From assembly GCA_019118885.1 (NCBI GenBank), contig DWYB01000079.1, forward strand, positions 48,947 through 112,946: a stretch of 64,000 nucleotides of DNA. The letters are read 5' to 3'. A program made the translations under genes and the position numbers. The notes under the pieces are model-generated. The model worked only from the letters and a program-made list of their open reading frames with translations. It was not told the DNA's origin and made no database searches. Origin of the DNA: Candidatus Mediterraneibacter surreyensis (GTDB taxonomy: Bacteria; Bacillota; Clostridia; Lachnospirales; Lachnospiraceae). Below, piece by piece: positions 52,603 to 61,056 of this stretch (position 1 is its first letter; every line of letters starts with the position of its first letter).

Positions 52603-53100
52603 ATGTTTAGTTTTGTTTTGGGGATATGTTTGGGGTATATATTCTCGATAGTCGTGTCGGCTTTAGGTACAGATCAAGTAAAGAGACAGATTATATCATT
52701 GCTTGAAAGAGCGACAGGCGAAAATTATGTTGATCTAAATTTTGCTTTGAATGATGCAGAGGCGCTTCACTTTGAAAAAAATCTTACTGGTTTTGTAACG
52801 TCTATTTCTATTGACAATTATGAGATTGACCCAAAGGGGTGGGTTTATATTCGTTATGCAATTAGTGGGATGAAAATAGCGGAAGAAGATAGAAAGGTGT
52901 TAAAACGTTCGATATGTTTAGAATTACACAATTATCTTCTTGAAAATCATGGGGTTGACACTCGTACTTTTTACATATCAACTTTGACAGATGATATCAT
53001 TATTTTAAAAATAGCGGCGTCTCCTATGGCGCAACGGGAATTTCACAATTTAAAATTTTCGGAAAAGCTAGAATATACAGATGAAATGATTGAAGAATGA
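52603..53100 (+). CDS. Membrane-anchored element protein of unknown function, 165 residues
   Basis: Behind AAGGGGGCGCTAT. One N-terminal membrane segment ('FSFVLGICLGYIFSIVVSAL') and a soluble domain with 'SISIDNYEIDPKGWVYIRYA', 'KVLKRSICLELHNYLLENHG' and 'FYISTLTDDIIILKIAASPM'. It lies directly before the putative origin and the FtsK-like gene; a membrane partner of the ATPase is plausible. No family recognised. Confidence 0.6.
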   Translation: MFSFVLGICLGYIFSIVVSALGTDQVKRQIISLLERATGENYVDLNFALNDAEALHFEKNLTGFVTSISIDNYEIDPKGWVYIRYAISGMKIAEEDRKVLKRSICLELHNYLLENHGVDTRTFYISTLTDDIIILKIAASPMAQREFHNLKFSEKLEYTDEMIEE

Positions 53101-53140
53101 TTTTGGAGGCTGGATTTTAATAACAGGATCAAGGAACCGT

Positions 53141-53185
53141 GTCAAGGGCGCAAAGCGGATTTTCGGAGAAAATCGAACCCTTGAC
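53141..53185. other. Nested inverted repeat, candidate replication/transfer origin
   Basis: GTCAAGGG (53141-53148) pairs with CCCTTGAC (53178-53185); inside, GATTTTC (53158-53164) pairs with GAAAATC (53168-53174) around GGA. CAAAGC/GCTTTG adds an outer alternative. It lies in the 136-bp gap before the ATPase and Rep genes and has no T-run. Confidence 0.5.
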
Positions 53186-53236
53186 GCGGAGCTTTGATTC
53201 TGTAAAATCGACATTCCTACAAATTAAAGAGCTTAT

Positions 53237-53980
53237 ATGAAAGTAGCATATCAAAAAAATGTTTGGGATAAATACCATGAAAAACTCGCTGTCAGGATAG
53301 ATCCGTTGAAGAACCCGAGTTTTTTAATAAGCGGTTCGTCGGGGAGTGGCAAAAGCTACGCTGTGAAATGGATGATGCGGAATCTTTTGGCTGAACAAAA
53401 GCTTGATTTGTATTTTTGCAACTATAAAGATTCTTGTGATTTTGAATTTTTGAAATCTTATGAGAAATATTATACAGGCAGAGACTGTGAAGAAGGCTTC
53501 CTAAAGTTTTATAGCCGTTTTCTAGAGATTCAACAAGAAGAGAAAGAAAACATTTCTCACATGACGATATTAATTTTTGATGAGTTTCCAGCTTTTATAC
53601 TACGGGCGCAGAATGAAGATAAAAAGCTGGCTGATAAGTATTTGCGGATGATGGCAGATGTTTTAATGTTTTTCCGTTCTTATAAAGGAGGATGTTGGGT
53701 AATATGTCAGCGCGCGGACTCGGGGTATTTCGCTTCAGGTAGTCGTGAAAATTTCCATAATAGATTACTCCTGACTCGAGGACGACCATCAAGAGAAAGT
53801 TTACAGATGCTAGGTTTCTCAAAAGAGGATTTGGCTGATGAAGAATATAAAGTTGGAGAAGGAATTTGCTATGTAGACGGACAGGGACTTTTTCAAATAA
53901 AATATCCCGTTTATGATGAAGCAAAAATTAACGAGCAGATACTAAAATATTTAGAGTGTTCGCCGACAGGAAAGGCGTGA
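53237..53980 (+). CDS. FtsK/SpoIIIE-like DNA-translocase ATPase, minimal
   Basis: 247 residues. Walker A 'LISGSSGSGKSYAVKWMMRN', Walker B 'MTILIFDEFPAFILRAQNED', and the sensor-like 'GGCWVICQRADSGYFASGS' with 'LLLTRGRPSRESLQMLGFS' match FtsK-like transfer ATPases of integrative elements. It lacks membrane segments and the gamma DNA-sensing domain, so it is a bare motor. In FtsK/Rep-type elements such a protein moves double-stranded DNA between cells or couples it to a host channel. A Zot-like phage assembly ATPase was considered, but the C-terminal membrane segment of Zot is missing. Confidence 0.75.
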   Translation: MKVAYQKNVWDKYHEKLAVRIDPLKNPSFLISGSSGSGKSYAVKWMMRNLLAEQKLDLYFCNYKDSCDFEFLKSYEKYYTGRDCEEGFLKFYSRFLEIQQEEKENISHMTILIFDEFPAFILRAQNEDKKLADKYLRMMADVLMFFRSYKGGCWVICQRADSGYFASGSRENFHNRLLLTRGRPSRESLQMLGFSKEDLADEEYKVGEGICYVDGQGLFQIKYPVYDEAKINEQILKYLECSPTGKA

Positions 53981-54058
53981 GCCGATCTGGTCGGTGGACA
54001 CGATCTTTTACTTGATATATACACTTATTATACGAGAAATGATGGAAAATTAATATTT

Positions 54059-54841
54059 ATGAGGTATAACAAAAAAGTTGTAGAATGGAAACACAAGCAG
54101 GATATAAAGTTGTATAAATGGGAAATTGGCTCAGATGTAGTTGAGGATGAAACATTAGAACAAATTAGCAGGAGTTCAAAATCTCGGACATCCTATAATG
54201 ATATGACTGCCAAAGCAAAGGAGATAAGCAATCGGCGACGCAAAAGCTACTATAAAAATAGAATATTTTTTCTTGCAGATCTGGCTATTCATAATGAGTT
54301 AAATACATTTATTACATTGACCTTTAAAGAGCCGATAATGGATTATCTTGAGGCAAGACATGAGTGGGATTTGTTTATCAAACGTCTGAAATATCGGGTA
54401 GGAAAAGACCTGAAATATATCGCGGTACATGAATTGCAGAAAAAACGAGGTGGTGTTTATCATTTCCATGTTTTAACGAATCTGGGATTTTTCCCACATA
54501 ATGAATTAGAAAAAATATGGGGAAAGGGTTTTGTATATATAGAATCTTTAAACAGAGATTTGAATACAGATAAAATTCGGCAGATAATGTACAGTTTTAA
54601 ATATATTTGTAAAGAGGTAATAGACGAAAACACAGGTGAAAGAAATACCGCTAGAAAAATATATACATCACGCAATCTGGTTAAACCGATTGTAAGAAAA
54701 GAATATAGCACTGAAAATATGGAAGATATTATTTTCAAAAGCATGGAGCACGTTATTTCTACAAATACATATGAAATAAGGGATTCACACAATAGAAAAC
54801 TAAATGAAGTGGACTGCATAAAGATAGCAAAAGATTTTTAA
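54059..54841 (+). CDS. HUH-type rolling-circle replication initiator (G2P/Rep-like)
   Basis: 260 residues. Motif 1 'LNTFITLTFKEP', motif 2 'GGVYHFHVLTNLGF' with the H-x-H metal pair, and motif 3 'MYSFKYICKEVI', in which a tyrosine is followed by a lysine, give the order expected of HUH nickases of the REP_ORF2-G2P kind. It would nick one strand of the circular element to start rolling-circle replication or single-strand transfer. Weak ribosome site. It lies between the ATPase and the excision genes; a nearby hairpin (53141-53185) could be its origin. Confidence 0.78.
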   Translation: MRYNKKVVEWKHKQDIKLYKWEIGSDVVEDETLEQISRSSKSRTSYNDMTAKAKEISNRRRKSYYKNRIFFLADLAIHNELNTFITLTFKEPIMDYLEARHEWDLFIKRLKYRVGKDLKYIAVHELQKKRGGVYHFHVLTNLGFFPHNELEKIWGKGFVYIESLNRDLNTDKIRQIMYSFKYICKEVIDENTGERNTARKIYTSRNLVKPIVRKEYSTENMEDIIFKSMEHVISTNTYEIRDSHNRKLNEVDCIKIAKDF

Positions 54842-54914
54842 AAGATAGTGCCGGATACTATAATTTCGAAAGTGTTATATAAATTATGTGGTAAATAGAA
54901 AGGTGGAAGATTTT

Positions 54915-55121
54915 ATGGATAAAATAGCTTTAACAGTATACGAAGCGTCCGAATATACAGGAATCGGTAGGACAAATTTAAGGCAACTGATTGCATGGGG
55001 GAAAATTCCTTCTATACGGATCGGCAGGAAAATCCTGATCAGAAGAGAGGTTTTAGACGAGTTCATACGTCTGAATGAGGGAAATAATCTGATGAATAAG
55101 TATGAGATAATTGCTGTATAG
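54915..55121 (+). CDS. xis: Excisionase (Tn916 Xis-like)
   Basis: 68 residues from ATG 54915 behind AAAGGTGGAAGATTTT. 'LTVYEASEYTGIGRTNLRQL' is the winged-helix DNA-binding helix of MerR-like excisionases, followed by 'RIGRKILIRREVLDEFIRL'. It bends the ends and directs integrase to excision. It stands directly upstream of int, as in Tn916. Confidence 0.88.
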   Translation: MDKIALTVYEASEYTGIGRTNLRQLIAWGKIPSIRIGRKILIRREVLDEFIRLNEGNNLMNKYEIIAV

Positions 55122-55188
55122 TACGCGGGAACATGATATAATACGAGTAGGTTTAAAGCATAGTCCTTGCGGAAGAAAGGAGCGTAAA

Positions 55189-56394
55189 ATGGGCAAGGAC
55201 TTACAAGGAAAACAGTTGCCAAAGGGAATTGATCAAAGACCGAACGGAACATATCGGGCGCGCTTTAAATATAAAAACGAAAGATATTCTCTTGAAAATG
55301 CAAATTTGAAAGAACTGATCGAGCAGATGAACGATCTGAAATACGAGGTCAAACATGGAATCAAAGGAAAAGGCGATAATCTTATATTAGACGCTTGGTT
55401 TGATATCTGGTTGAATACACACAAGAAAAAGTCGATCAAAGAGAGCACGCGATCACGGTATGATTACTGTTATAAAAAATATATACAGAAAGAGCACGGA
55501 AAAAGAAAACTTGCAGATTTTAATCCGATTCTGTTAGAGCGACTGTTTCAGAATATGGCAGAAAATGATTACAGCACGAAGACAATCCGTGATATTTATA
55601 ATATCCTCGGGGCTGTATTCAAATATGCTGTACATAACCGCCTTATTACATTCAATCCATGTGACGGAGTGGAACTACCCAAAACAAAGAAAAAGCCGAT
55701 TCGTGTTTTGTCGTTAAATGAACAGAGGGATGTACTGAGATACGCTGAGGGCAGATTTTACGAAAATCTGATCGTGACTGCATTGGGGACAGGAATGCGT
55801 GCAGGGGAGATTTTAGGCTTATCAGAAGATGATTTGAATTTTAGAAAACGAGAAATTACAATCAACAAAACTCTGGTATATATCAAAGACCTGTCAACTG
55901 GGAAATATGTTTTTAAGTACCAGACTCCCAAGACGGAAAGTGGAGAACGAGTGATCCCCATGCAAGAAAGCGTATATAAAGCATTGAAACGTCAGCGCAT
56001 TCAGAAAAGGGAAATCCAGCTTTCTTCTGACAAATGGGAGCCGTTAAAGGAATTTGAAAATCTTGTATTTGTTACTAAAAATGGAAAACCAGTTTCACAA
56101 CATTCGTTCCAGTCAGCTCTTGATTGGATCGTAAAGGCGATCAATAAAGACCGGAAAAAACAGGCGGAAAAAGACGGAACGGATTTTATATCCATGGAGC
56201 ATATCTATCCCCACGTTCTCAGACATACATTTGCTACAAGATGTTTTGAAGCAGGGATAGCCCCCAAGACAGTCCAGAAGTATCTCGGTCATTCTTCCGT
56301 TGCGATTACGTTAGACATTTATACTCATGTCACGAAAGACAAAGCGAAAGAAGAGATGAATAAACTGGAAGAACTCTATAAAAAGATCGTATAG
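55189..56394 (+). CDS. int: Tyrosine recombinase integrase (Tn916 Int-like)
   Basis: 401 residues from ATG 55189 behind GAAAGGAGCGTAAA. N-terminal AP2-like arm-binding domain ('KGIDQRPNGTYRARFKYKNE'), a core-binding SAM-like domain ('SIKESTRSRYDYCYKKYIQK'), then the catalytic domain: Arg in 'GTGMRAGEILGLS', H-x-x-R in 'HVLRHTFATRCFEAG', His in 'YLGHSSVAITLD' and the nucleophile Tyr in 'DIYTHVTKD'. All catalytic residues are present. It lies 144 bases inside attR. Confidence 0.96.
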   Translation: MGKDLQGKQLPKGIDQRPNGTYRARFKYKNERYSLENANLKELIEQMNDLKYEVKHGIKGKGDNLILDAWFDIWLNTHKKKSIKESTRSRYDYCYKKYIQKEHGKRKLADFNPILLERLFQNMAENDYSTKTIRDIYNILGAVFKYAVHNRLITFNPCDGVELPKTKKKPIRVLSLNEQRDVLRYAEGRFYENLIVTALGTGMRAGEILGLSEDDLNFRKREITINKTLVYIKDLSTGKYVFKYQTPKTESGERVIPMQESVYKALKRQRIQKREIQLSSDKWEPLKEFENLVFVTKNGKPVSQHSFQSALDWIVKAINKDRKKQAEKDGTDFISMEHIYPHVLRHTFATRCFEAGIAPKTVQKYLGHSSVAITLDIYTHVTKDKAKEEMNKLEELYKKIV

Positions 56395-56445
56395 CAACTC
56401 TATAAACAACTATCTACCACCGTAATATTTCCAAAGATAACAAAA

Positions 56446-56462
56446 GTGTCCGAAAGGTGTCC
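56446..56462 (+). repeat. Right arm-type sites: two GTGTCC repeats
   Basis: GTGTCC at 56446 and 56457, spaced 11 bases, same orientation and flanking (AAGTGTCCGAA) as the left set at 49581-49607. Confidence 0.6.
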
Positions 56463-56537
56463 GAGATGGTGAAAGCGGAGAAATGGGAACGGCGAAAACC
56501 CGCTAACCACAAGGGCTAACGGGTTCCGTGTTGTTAT

Positions 56538-56558
56538 AGTTATCTAAAGGAATGAGAG
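56538..56558 (+). repeat. attR direct repeat (21 bp)
   Basis: Identical to 49455-49475. The hairpin GAAAACCCGCTAAC / GCTAACGGGTTC lies just before it (about 56493-56528), a diverged copy of the host terminator before attL. Confidence 0.85.
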
Positions 56559-56901
56559 TAAAGTGCGGCACCTTTCGGCGCCTAAACTTTATGAGGGGGG
56601 AAAGATAGTTGTTTATCAACTATCTGACTATAGTATAAAAGGAAATTGTGACAAAAATATGAGTGAATCATAAAAGAAGATGGAAAATTCTAAACTAAAA
56701 ATAAAAAATGTATTAACAGGAGTCCTTTACGGTATAAATATAGATTAAAACTTATTTTTTCCATTTTCCTGTGGAAAAAGTGTAGTTGATAAGAAACTGC
56801 GAAAAGCTGTACATTATCACTAGAAAAAGGTCGGAAAAATAAAAAAAGATGCATCAGAATGACCAATGATAATGATTAAGTTATGGAAAGCAGGGAATGA
56901 A
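56559..56901. other. Host intergenic region between attR and MFS gene
   Basis: No gene. It holds a stem AAAGTGCGGC / GCGCCTAAACTTT (about 56561-56592), a stem GATAGTTG / CAACTATC (56626-56646), an inverted repeat TTTTTCCA / TGGAAAAA (56756-56763 with 56772-56779) and a possible promoter TTGATA-18-TACATT (56786-56815) for the MFS gene. Confidence 0.45.
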
Positions 56902-58209
56902 ATGGAAAAAAAGTTGACGATCAGAGAAAGTTTTCGTCTGGGAAAAGGATGGCACCTGATGATTTTCGCCATTCTGGCGATGCTTGTTACGAATGCCGGT
57001 GTAAATGACGGATTGAATGTAGCTCTTCCGGAGATTGCCAAGGGAGCCGGACTGGATTATGAGTTGTGTCTTAGTATGGGAACGGTGGCCGGATTTGTAG
57101 GTGTCGCAATGATGCTTGTCATCGCAAAAATCCGGGATCGTTTCGGGGGAAGAAAAGTAAGCGCAGCGCTTTTTATCATCTTTGGACTTACGTTTTATTT
57201 TCTTTTTTTACGCGCTGAAAATATTGTAATGTATGCGCTGTCTCAGTGTATCATGGTAAGCTGCGGACAGGGATGCTTCTATCTCTGTACAGGGCCTATG
57301 CAGTCTACCTGGTTCCCGAAGAAACGAGGAGTTGTCAACGGAATCAGTACAATTGGAGCTAATATAGGAACAGCCATACTTGCACCTGTTATGACAGTGC
57401 TGCTGACAATGGCTGAGTACAAGACAAGTCTTTCCGTATTTGCGGTAGCGGCGATCGTGCTTGGAATCTACGCATACATAACACTCAGGGATGATCCGAT
57501 GGATGCGGGCATGTATCCGGACAATGTGACAAAAGAAGAGTATGAAAGGGATTATAAGAATCTGGCGGAGCAGAATGAGTATGTCAGCGACTGGACGATC
57601 CCGAAGATGCTCAAATGTAAAGAGGTATGGCTTACAGCTATTGTTCCGGGATTTATCACCCTGGGACTCCTGGGAATCATCACACAGTTTGTACAGAGAA
57701 ATACTTCTCTTGGCATGTCAAACACAGCGGCTATCTCAGCTATGACGATCGCAGGACTTGTAGGAATCATCGGAAGCTATGCCATCGGATATATTGACAC
57801 AAAACTGGGAACAAAGAAAGCATGTATGATCTACTGCGGAATCTTTGCTCTTGGAATCCTGTTTAATCTTCTGGCTGAGTTCTGGTTCCCGCTTGTATAT
57901 GTTTCGATCTTCATTGTAGGATTTTCACTTGGCGGAAGTACGAACATGTCGCTGTCTTTCCCGGCTTCAGTGTTCGGCGTACTGGACTATCCGAAAGTAA
58001 ACGGCGTTATCTTCCCGATCAACTATTGTATCGGATGTCTGAACTTTGCCGTAAACGCTGTCGTCATGAAAGTGACAGGAAGCCTGACAGGAGCATATGT
58101 CGTATATCTGTGCCTGTTCCTTGTAAATATTCTGATCGTATCCAGAACAGAAGAAGGAAAATGGGATAAACTGAAACATCCTGAATTAATGAATCAGTCA
58201 GGCAAATAA
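56902..58209 (+). CDS. MFS transporter (OFA/NarK-like)
   Basis: 435 residues from ATG 56902 (GCAGGGAATGAA upstream; an ATG at 56866 is less likely). Twelve hydrophobic segments, with 'FVGVAMMLVIAKIRDRFGGR' containing the MFS loop motif R-x-x-D-R-x-G-G-R. 'QCIMVSCGQGCFYLCTGPMQ' and 'STWFPKKRGVVNGISTIGAN' are like proteins of the oxalate/formate antiporter group. It likely imports the substrate of the aldolase-dehydrogenase operon that follows. Substrate unknown. Ends at a bidirectional terminator. Confidence 0.85.
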   Translation: MEKKLTIRESFRLGKGWHLMIFAILAMLVTNAGVNDGLNVALPEIAKGAGLDYELCLSMGTVAGFVGVAMMLVIAKIRDRFGGRKVSAALFIIFGLTFYFLFLRAENIVMYALSQCIMVSCGQGCFYLCTGPMQSTWFPKKRGVVNGISTIGANIGTAILAPVMTVLLTMAEYKTSLSVFAVAAIVLGIYAYITLRDDPMDAGMYPDNVTKEEYERDYKNLAEQNEYVSDWTIPKMLKCKEVWLTAIVPGFITLGLLGIITQFVQRNTSLGMSNTAAISAMTIAGLVGIIGSYAIGYIDTKLGTKKACMIYCGIFALGILFNLLAEFWFPLVYVSIFIVGFSLGGSTNMSLSFPASVFGVLDYPKVNGVIFPINYCIGCLNFAVNAVVMKVTGSLTGAYVVYLCLFLVNILIVSRTEEGKWDKLKHPELMNQSGK

Positions 58210-58241
58210 ATCAGACAGAAAAGAAAATAAAGAAAACAGAG

Positions 58242-58271
58242 AAAAAGCGCGTCCGCCGGGCGCGCTTTTTT
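58242..58271. terminator. Bidirectional terminator between MFS gene and regulator gene
   Basis: AAAAAGCGCG (58242-58251) pairs with CGCGCTTTTT (58261-58270); A-run and T-run make it work in both directions. Confidence 0.9.
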
Positions 58272-58280
58272 CGTGCAGTA

Positions 58281-60218
58281 TTATGAGAGTTTGAGAAACT
58301 TCATCAGTTCTTCTTTTGTTTTCATAAAACGGCAATCATTCGGATTATATCCGGAATAATACAGATCGTTGATCAGGCGGAAGATGACGGTGGTATCTTC
58401 CGGGCGTACCGCAGCCATTATGACAGTACGTATCTTATAGGAATTCCATTTGATCCTGTGGTCCAGCGTTGCGATGGACAGGCAGGTACGGCTGCTGGGA
58501 GTCAGCGTATACATCAGCACAATGCTGGGCTGAAATGTAAAGGTGAGTATGGACTCTCTTTGCAGCAGCGAAGTCAGGTAACTGTCAGACACATAACCCC
58601 GGCTTATGAAATCCTGCGCCAGCATCTCCATGACGGATATGGGAGTTTCCGTCTGTATCTTTTCATGCCAGAATGCCGACAGGAAGAGCTCTTTTACTGA
58701 CGGGAGAGACTGATCGTACAGTTTGTCAATCTGTCTTTTGATAATATATTTTTCCAGCTTCTCCTGATCCGCATTGGAAAACGTAGGCGAGATCAGTATG
58801 GTGTCGCAGTGAGGATCGTCTGTGATCTCCTTATTTGCGGTGGTGATCACCAGATCTATCTGGGAAAAATCATAGCTGTCCTTGATGTATACGGGCAGAA
58901 GAGCGGTCAGGTCTATATAATCCCTGAACTTATTTAGTATATGGTGCTTCAGATTCCATGATGCGCTCAGATTGAGATGACAGAGGATGACGGTCCGAAG
59001 TTTGCCGTCTGTCCTGCGCTTATAGGCCATTGCACCGGAGATACAGAAAGCCAGATAGAGCAGTTCCGTATAGTCCAGATAACTCCCGTAGAAATCCAGA
59101 GACAGAGGCTGGAATGAAAAAGCGATCTCAAGTTCTATGAGAAGTTCAGCGCGGACGGAATCAGCCTGGATCTGCGCGTTGTTAAAAAAGTGCACCGGCA
59201 GGGAGAGATATCTCAGATACTGAAGAAGTGTGATATAGAAGTCTTCGTTCCCTGAGAAATCAATCCCGTAAATCTTATTGATATTGGCGATGTAGGTATC
59301 GGCAAGCTGTATGATCTCTTTCTGGAAAACTTCGGATATTGCGCTTAGGTTCAGCTTGTCGGCGTCAAGCATCCGGCTGCAGGAAATATGAGTATATACT
59401 TCTTCTCTCTCAATATTGGAGAAGACACAGCTTAGTTTCCCTTCCAGAGAGTCCAGAAGATCATCGGCCGCCTGAACGGATACCGGATCGCGTAAGACAG
59501 TGTCAGAAGGCTCTGTCAGCTCATGTCCGGAGCTGATCCGATAGTACATGATGGCGATAATGAGGTTGAGCGTTACCATATTGATATCTTCCAGCATGAT
59601 ATCGTACTGGCCCATATAATAGTTGGCTTCGCTCATGATCAGGTTGACTACTCTTTCATCCAGATACTGGTACCGGTAGTATGCGTTGCCCCGGGCGTTA
59701 TAATTCCAGTCCTGCGCAAAGAGACGGTTCAGGATCCGTCTCCGTTTCCGTTCATCTTTTTCAAAAAATATAGTGTTTTTATTCCGATAAAATTTAATAT
59801 GCGGCGCGGGAAGGATATAAATCTTCCGGAGGTGCTGTATGTCGTGCTCCAGCGTAGTTCTGCTGATAAACATCTCGTCTTCCAGATCATACAGATTGAT
59901 GGGCTGGTCCGACAGACAGAGCCGGAAAGCTATGTGCCTGGACCTTTCGTCTCTGGAGAGGAAAGAGCTGTTTGTCTGGCTTAGTTTTTTTAGTTCTTTC
60001 TCATCCTCTGCGCGGAGAAGATATCCGGAGCTGCGTTTGGAATAGATATGTATTCCCTTTTCGGCCAGCATCTCGTTTATCTCAGTCACATCTGTGCGGA
60101 CTGTGCGGGAAGAGACTGAAAGATAAGCGGCCAGCGCCTGGCCGGTTACGTAATCACTCTGGTGCTGCAGATAATGAAGCAGCTTTCTCTGACGCAGTGT
60201 CAATGTTAAGTCGTCCAT
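58281..60218 (-). CDS. PRD-domain transcriptional regulator (BglG/MtlR-like activator)
   Basis: 645 residues. Starts with HTH_11 ('RQRKLLHYLQHQSDYVTGQA', 'YLSVSSRTVRTDVTEINEML'), then a second winged helix ('FISRTTLEHDIQHLRKIYIL'), two PRD-like helical domains with His ('YYRISSGHELTEPSDT' region and 'ICSRMLDADKLNLSAIS'-like region), an EIIB-like segment ('TVILCHLNLSASWNLKHHIL') and an EIIA-like end. Such proteins are DNA-binding activators tuned by PTS phosphorylation. It is divergent from the aldolase operon and convergent with the MFS gene, so it probably controls both. Confidence 0.85.
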   Translation of the reverse strand: MDDLTLTLRQRKLLHYLQHQSDYVTGQALAAYLSVSSRTVRTDVTEINEMLAEKGIHIYSKRSSGYLLRAEDEKELKKLSQTNSSFLSRDERSRHIAFRLCLSDQPINLYDLEDEMFISRTTLEHDIQHLRKIYILPAPHIKFYRNKNTIFFEKDERKRRRILNRLFAQDWNYNARGNAYYRYQYLDERVVNLIMSEANYYMGQYDIMLEDINMVTLNLIIAIMYYRISSGHELTEPSDTVLRDPVSVQAADDLLDSLEGKLSCVFSNIEREEVYTHISCSRMLDADKLNLSAISEVFQKEIIQLADTYIANINKIYGIDFSGNEDFYITLLQYLRYLSLPVHFFNNAQIQADSVRAELLIELEIAFSFQPLSLDFYGSYLDYTELLYLAFCISGAMAYKRRTDGKLRTVILCHLNLSASWNLKHHILNKFRDYIDLTALLPVYIKDSYDFSQIDLVITTANKEITDDPHCDTILISPTFSNADQEKLEKYIIKRQIDKLYDQSLPSVKELFLSAFWHEKIQTETPISVMEMLAQDFISRGYVSDSYLTSLLQRESILTFTFQPSIVLMYTLTPSSRTCLSIATLDHRIKWNSYKIRTVIMAAVRPEDTTVIFRLINDLYYSGYNPNDCRFMKTKEELMKFLKLS

Positions 60219-60300
60219 ATGATTTCCTCCTTCGACAGGAACTGATAAATATAATAAGTAGACAGGCGTGGAAAGTCAATATTTGATGGCAAAACTGATA

Positions 60301-60320
60301 TTTCCGCTTTAAAGCGGAAA
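60301..60320. promoter_or_regulatory. Perfect 20-bp palindrome in the aldolase-operon promoter
   Basis: TTTCCGCTTT is followed directly by its exact reverse complement. It lies 27 bases before a good -10 (TATACT, 60347-60352) with a poor -35, the arrangement of an activator-dependent promoter. The likely binder is the divergent PRD regulator. Confidence 0.6.
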
Positions 60321-60386
60321 AAAGCTGTTTGAGCATTATAACACTCTATACTACAATCGTCTTAGAAATTGAAGGAGGTACTTATC

Positions 60387-61031
60387 ATGAAATATGAAAA
60401 AATCAGAAAACAGGTATTAGAGGCGATTCTGGATGCTGTAGATCAGGGGCTGATCCACGGAACATCAGGAAATATCGCGTTAAGAGATGATGAAGACGAT
60501 GTAGTAGCAATTACTCCGAGCGGAATTCCGTACAAGGGAATGACAGCAGAGGATATCGCCATTGTTGATCTCAACGGAAAATGGCTGGACGGAAGATATA
60601 AACCATCTTCAGAGGTTCCGATGCACACAGCTGTTATGAGAGCAAGACCGGACGTAAAAGCTACAGTACATACTCACGCAATGTACGCAACGATCATGGC
60701 AATGGGAGATAACCCGGAATTAAAACCGATCACACCTCCGCAGTGCGAATTCGTTCCGGTTGGTATCGTACCGTTCACAATGCCGGGAAGCGATGAAGTT
60801 GCTGACAAAGTAGTAGAGGCACTGGGAAAAGACGGACGTTCCGTACTGATCAAAAATCACGGAATGTTCTGCTGCGGCAAGAACATGAAAGCTGCAATGG
60901 CTGCTACTGAGTATACAGAAGAGATGGCTGTTACAACGATGTACGCTAAACTTCTTGGAACATACGAGCCGATGCCGGAAGAGGGCGTAAGAAAGATGAA
61001 AGAGCTTATCGCAGCGGATCAGGCAGTTTAA
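60387..61031 (+). CDS. Class II aldolase (L-fuculose-phosphate aldolase type)
   Basis: 214 residues from ATG 60387 behind GAAGGAGGTACTTATC. 'GLIHGTSGNIALRDDEDDVV' is the phosphate-binding SGN motif, 'KATVHTHAMYATIMAMG' the zinc H-x-H, and 'LIKNHGMFCCGKNM' the third His region. Class II aldolases of this group split sugar 1-phosphates to DHAP plus an aldehyde; epimerases are the alternative. Followed after 25 bases by an alcohol dehydrogenase that could reduce the aldehyde. Confidence 0.88.
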   Translation: MKYEKIRKQVLEAILDAVDQGLIHGTSGNIALRDDEDDVVAITPSGIPYKGMTAEDIAIVDLNGKWLDGRYKPSSEVPMHTAVMRARPDVKATVHTHAMYATIMAMGDNPELKPITPPQCEFVPVGIVPFTMPGSDEVADKVVEALGKDGRSVLIKNHGMFCCGKNMKAAMAATEYTEEMAVTTMYAKLLGTYEPMPEEGVRKMKELIAADQAV

Positions 61032-61056
61032 TATATATCTAAAAGGAGCATGAAAA

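Larger units (their letters stand above)
49455..56558. mobile_element. Small integrative element (~7.1 kb) with FtsK-like ATPase, HUH Rep, Xis and Int
   Basis: Identical 21-bp repeats at both ends, integrase directly inside the right end, excisionase before it, a divergent repressor at the left end, and GTGTCC repeats (arm-type sites) inside both ends. The genes are more AT-rich than the flanks and include HUH Rep and a single FtsK-like ATPase, with no type IV secretion set. It is inserted just behind the transcription terminator of the hydrolase gene, thus without breaking a gene. Confidence 0.88.

Noticed and set aside
53237-53980. Zot-like inovirus assembly ATPase
   Set aside because: It has no C-terminal membrane segment, and no coat-protein gene was found; FtsK-like motifs fit better.
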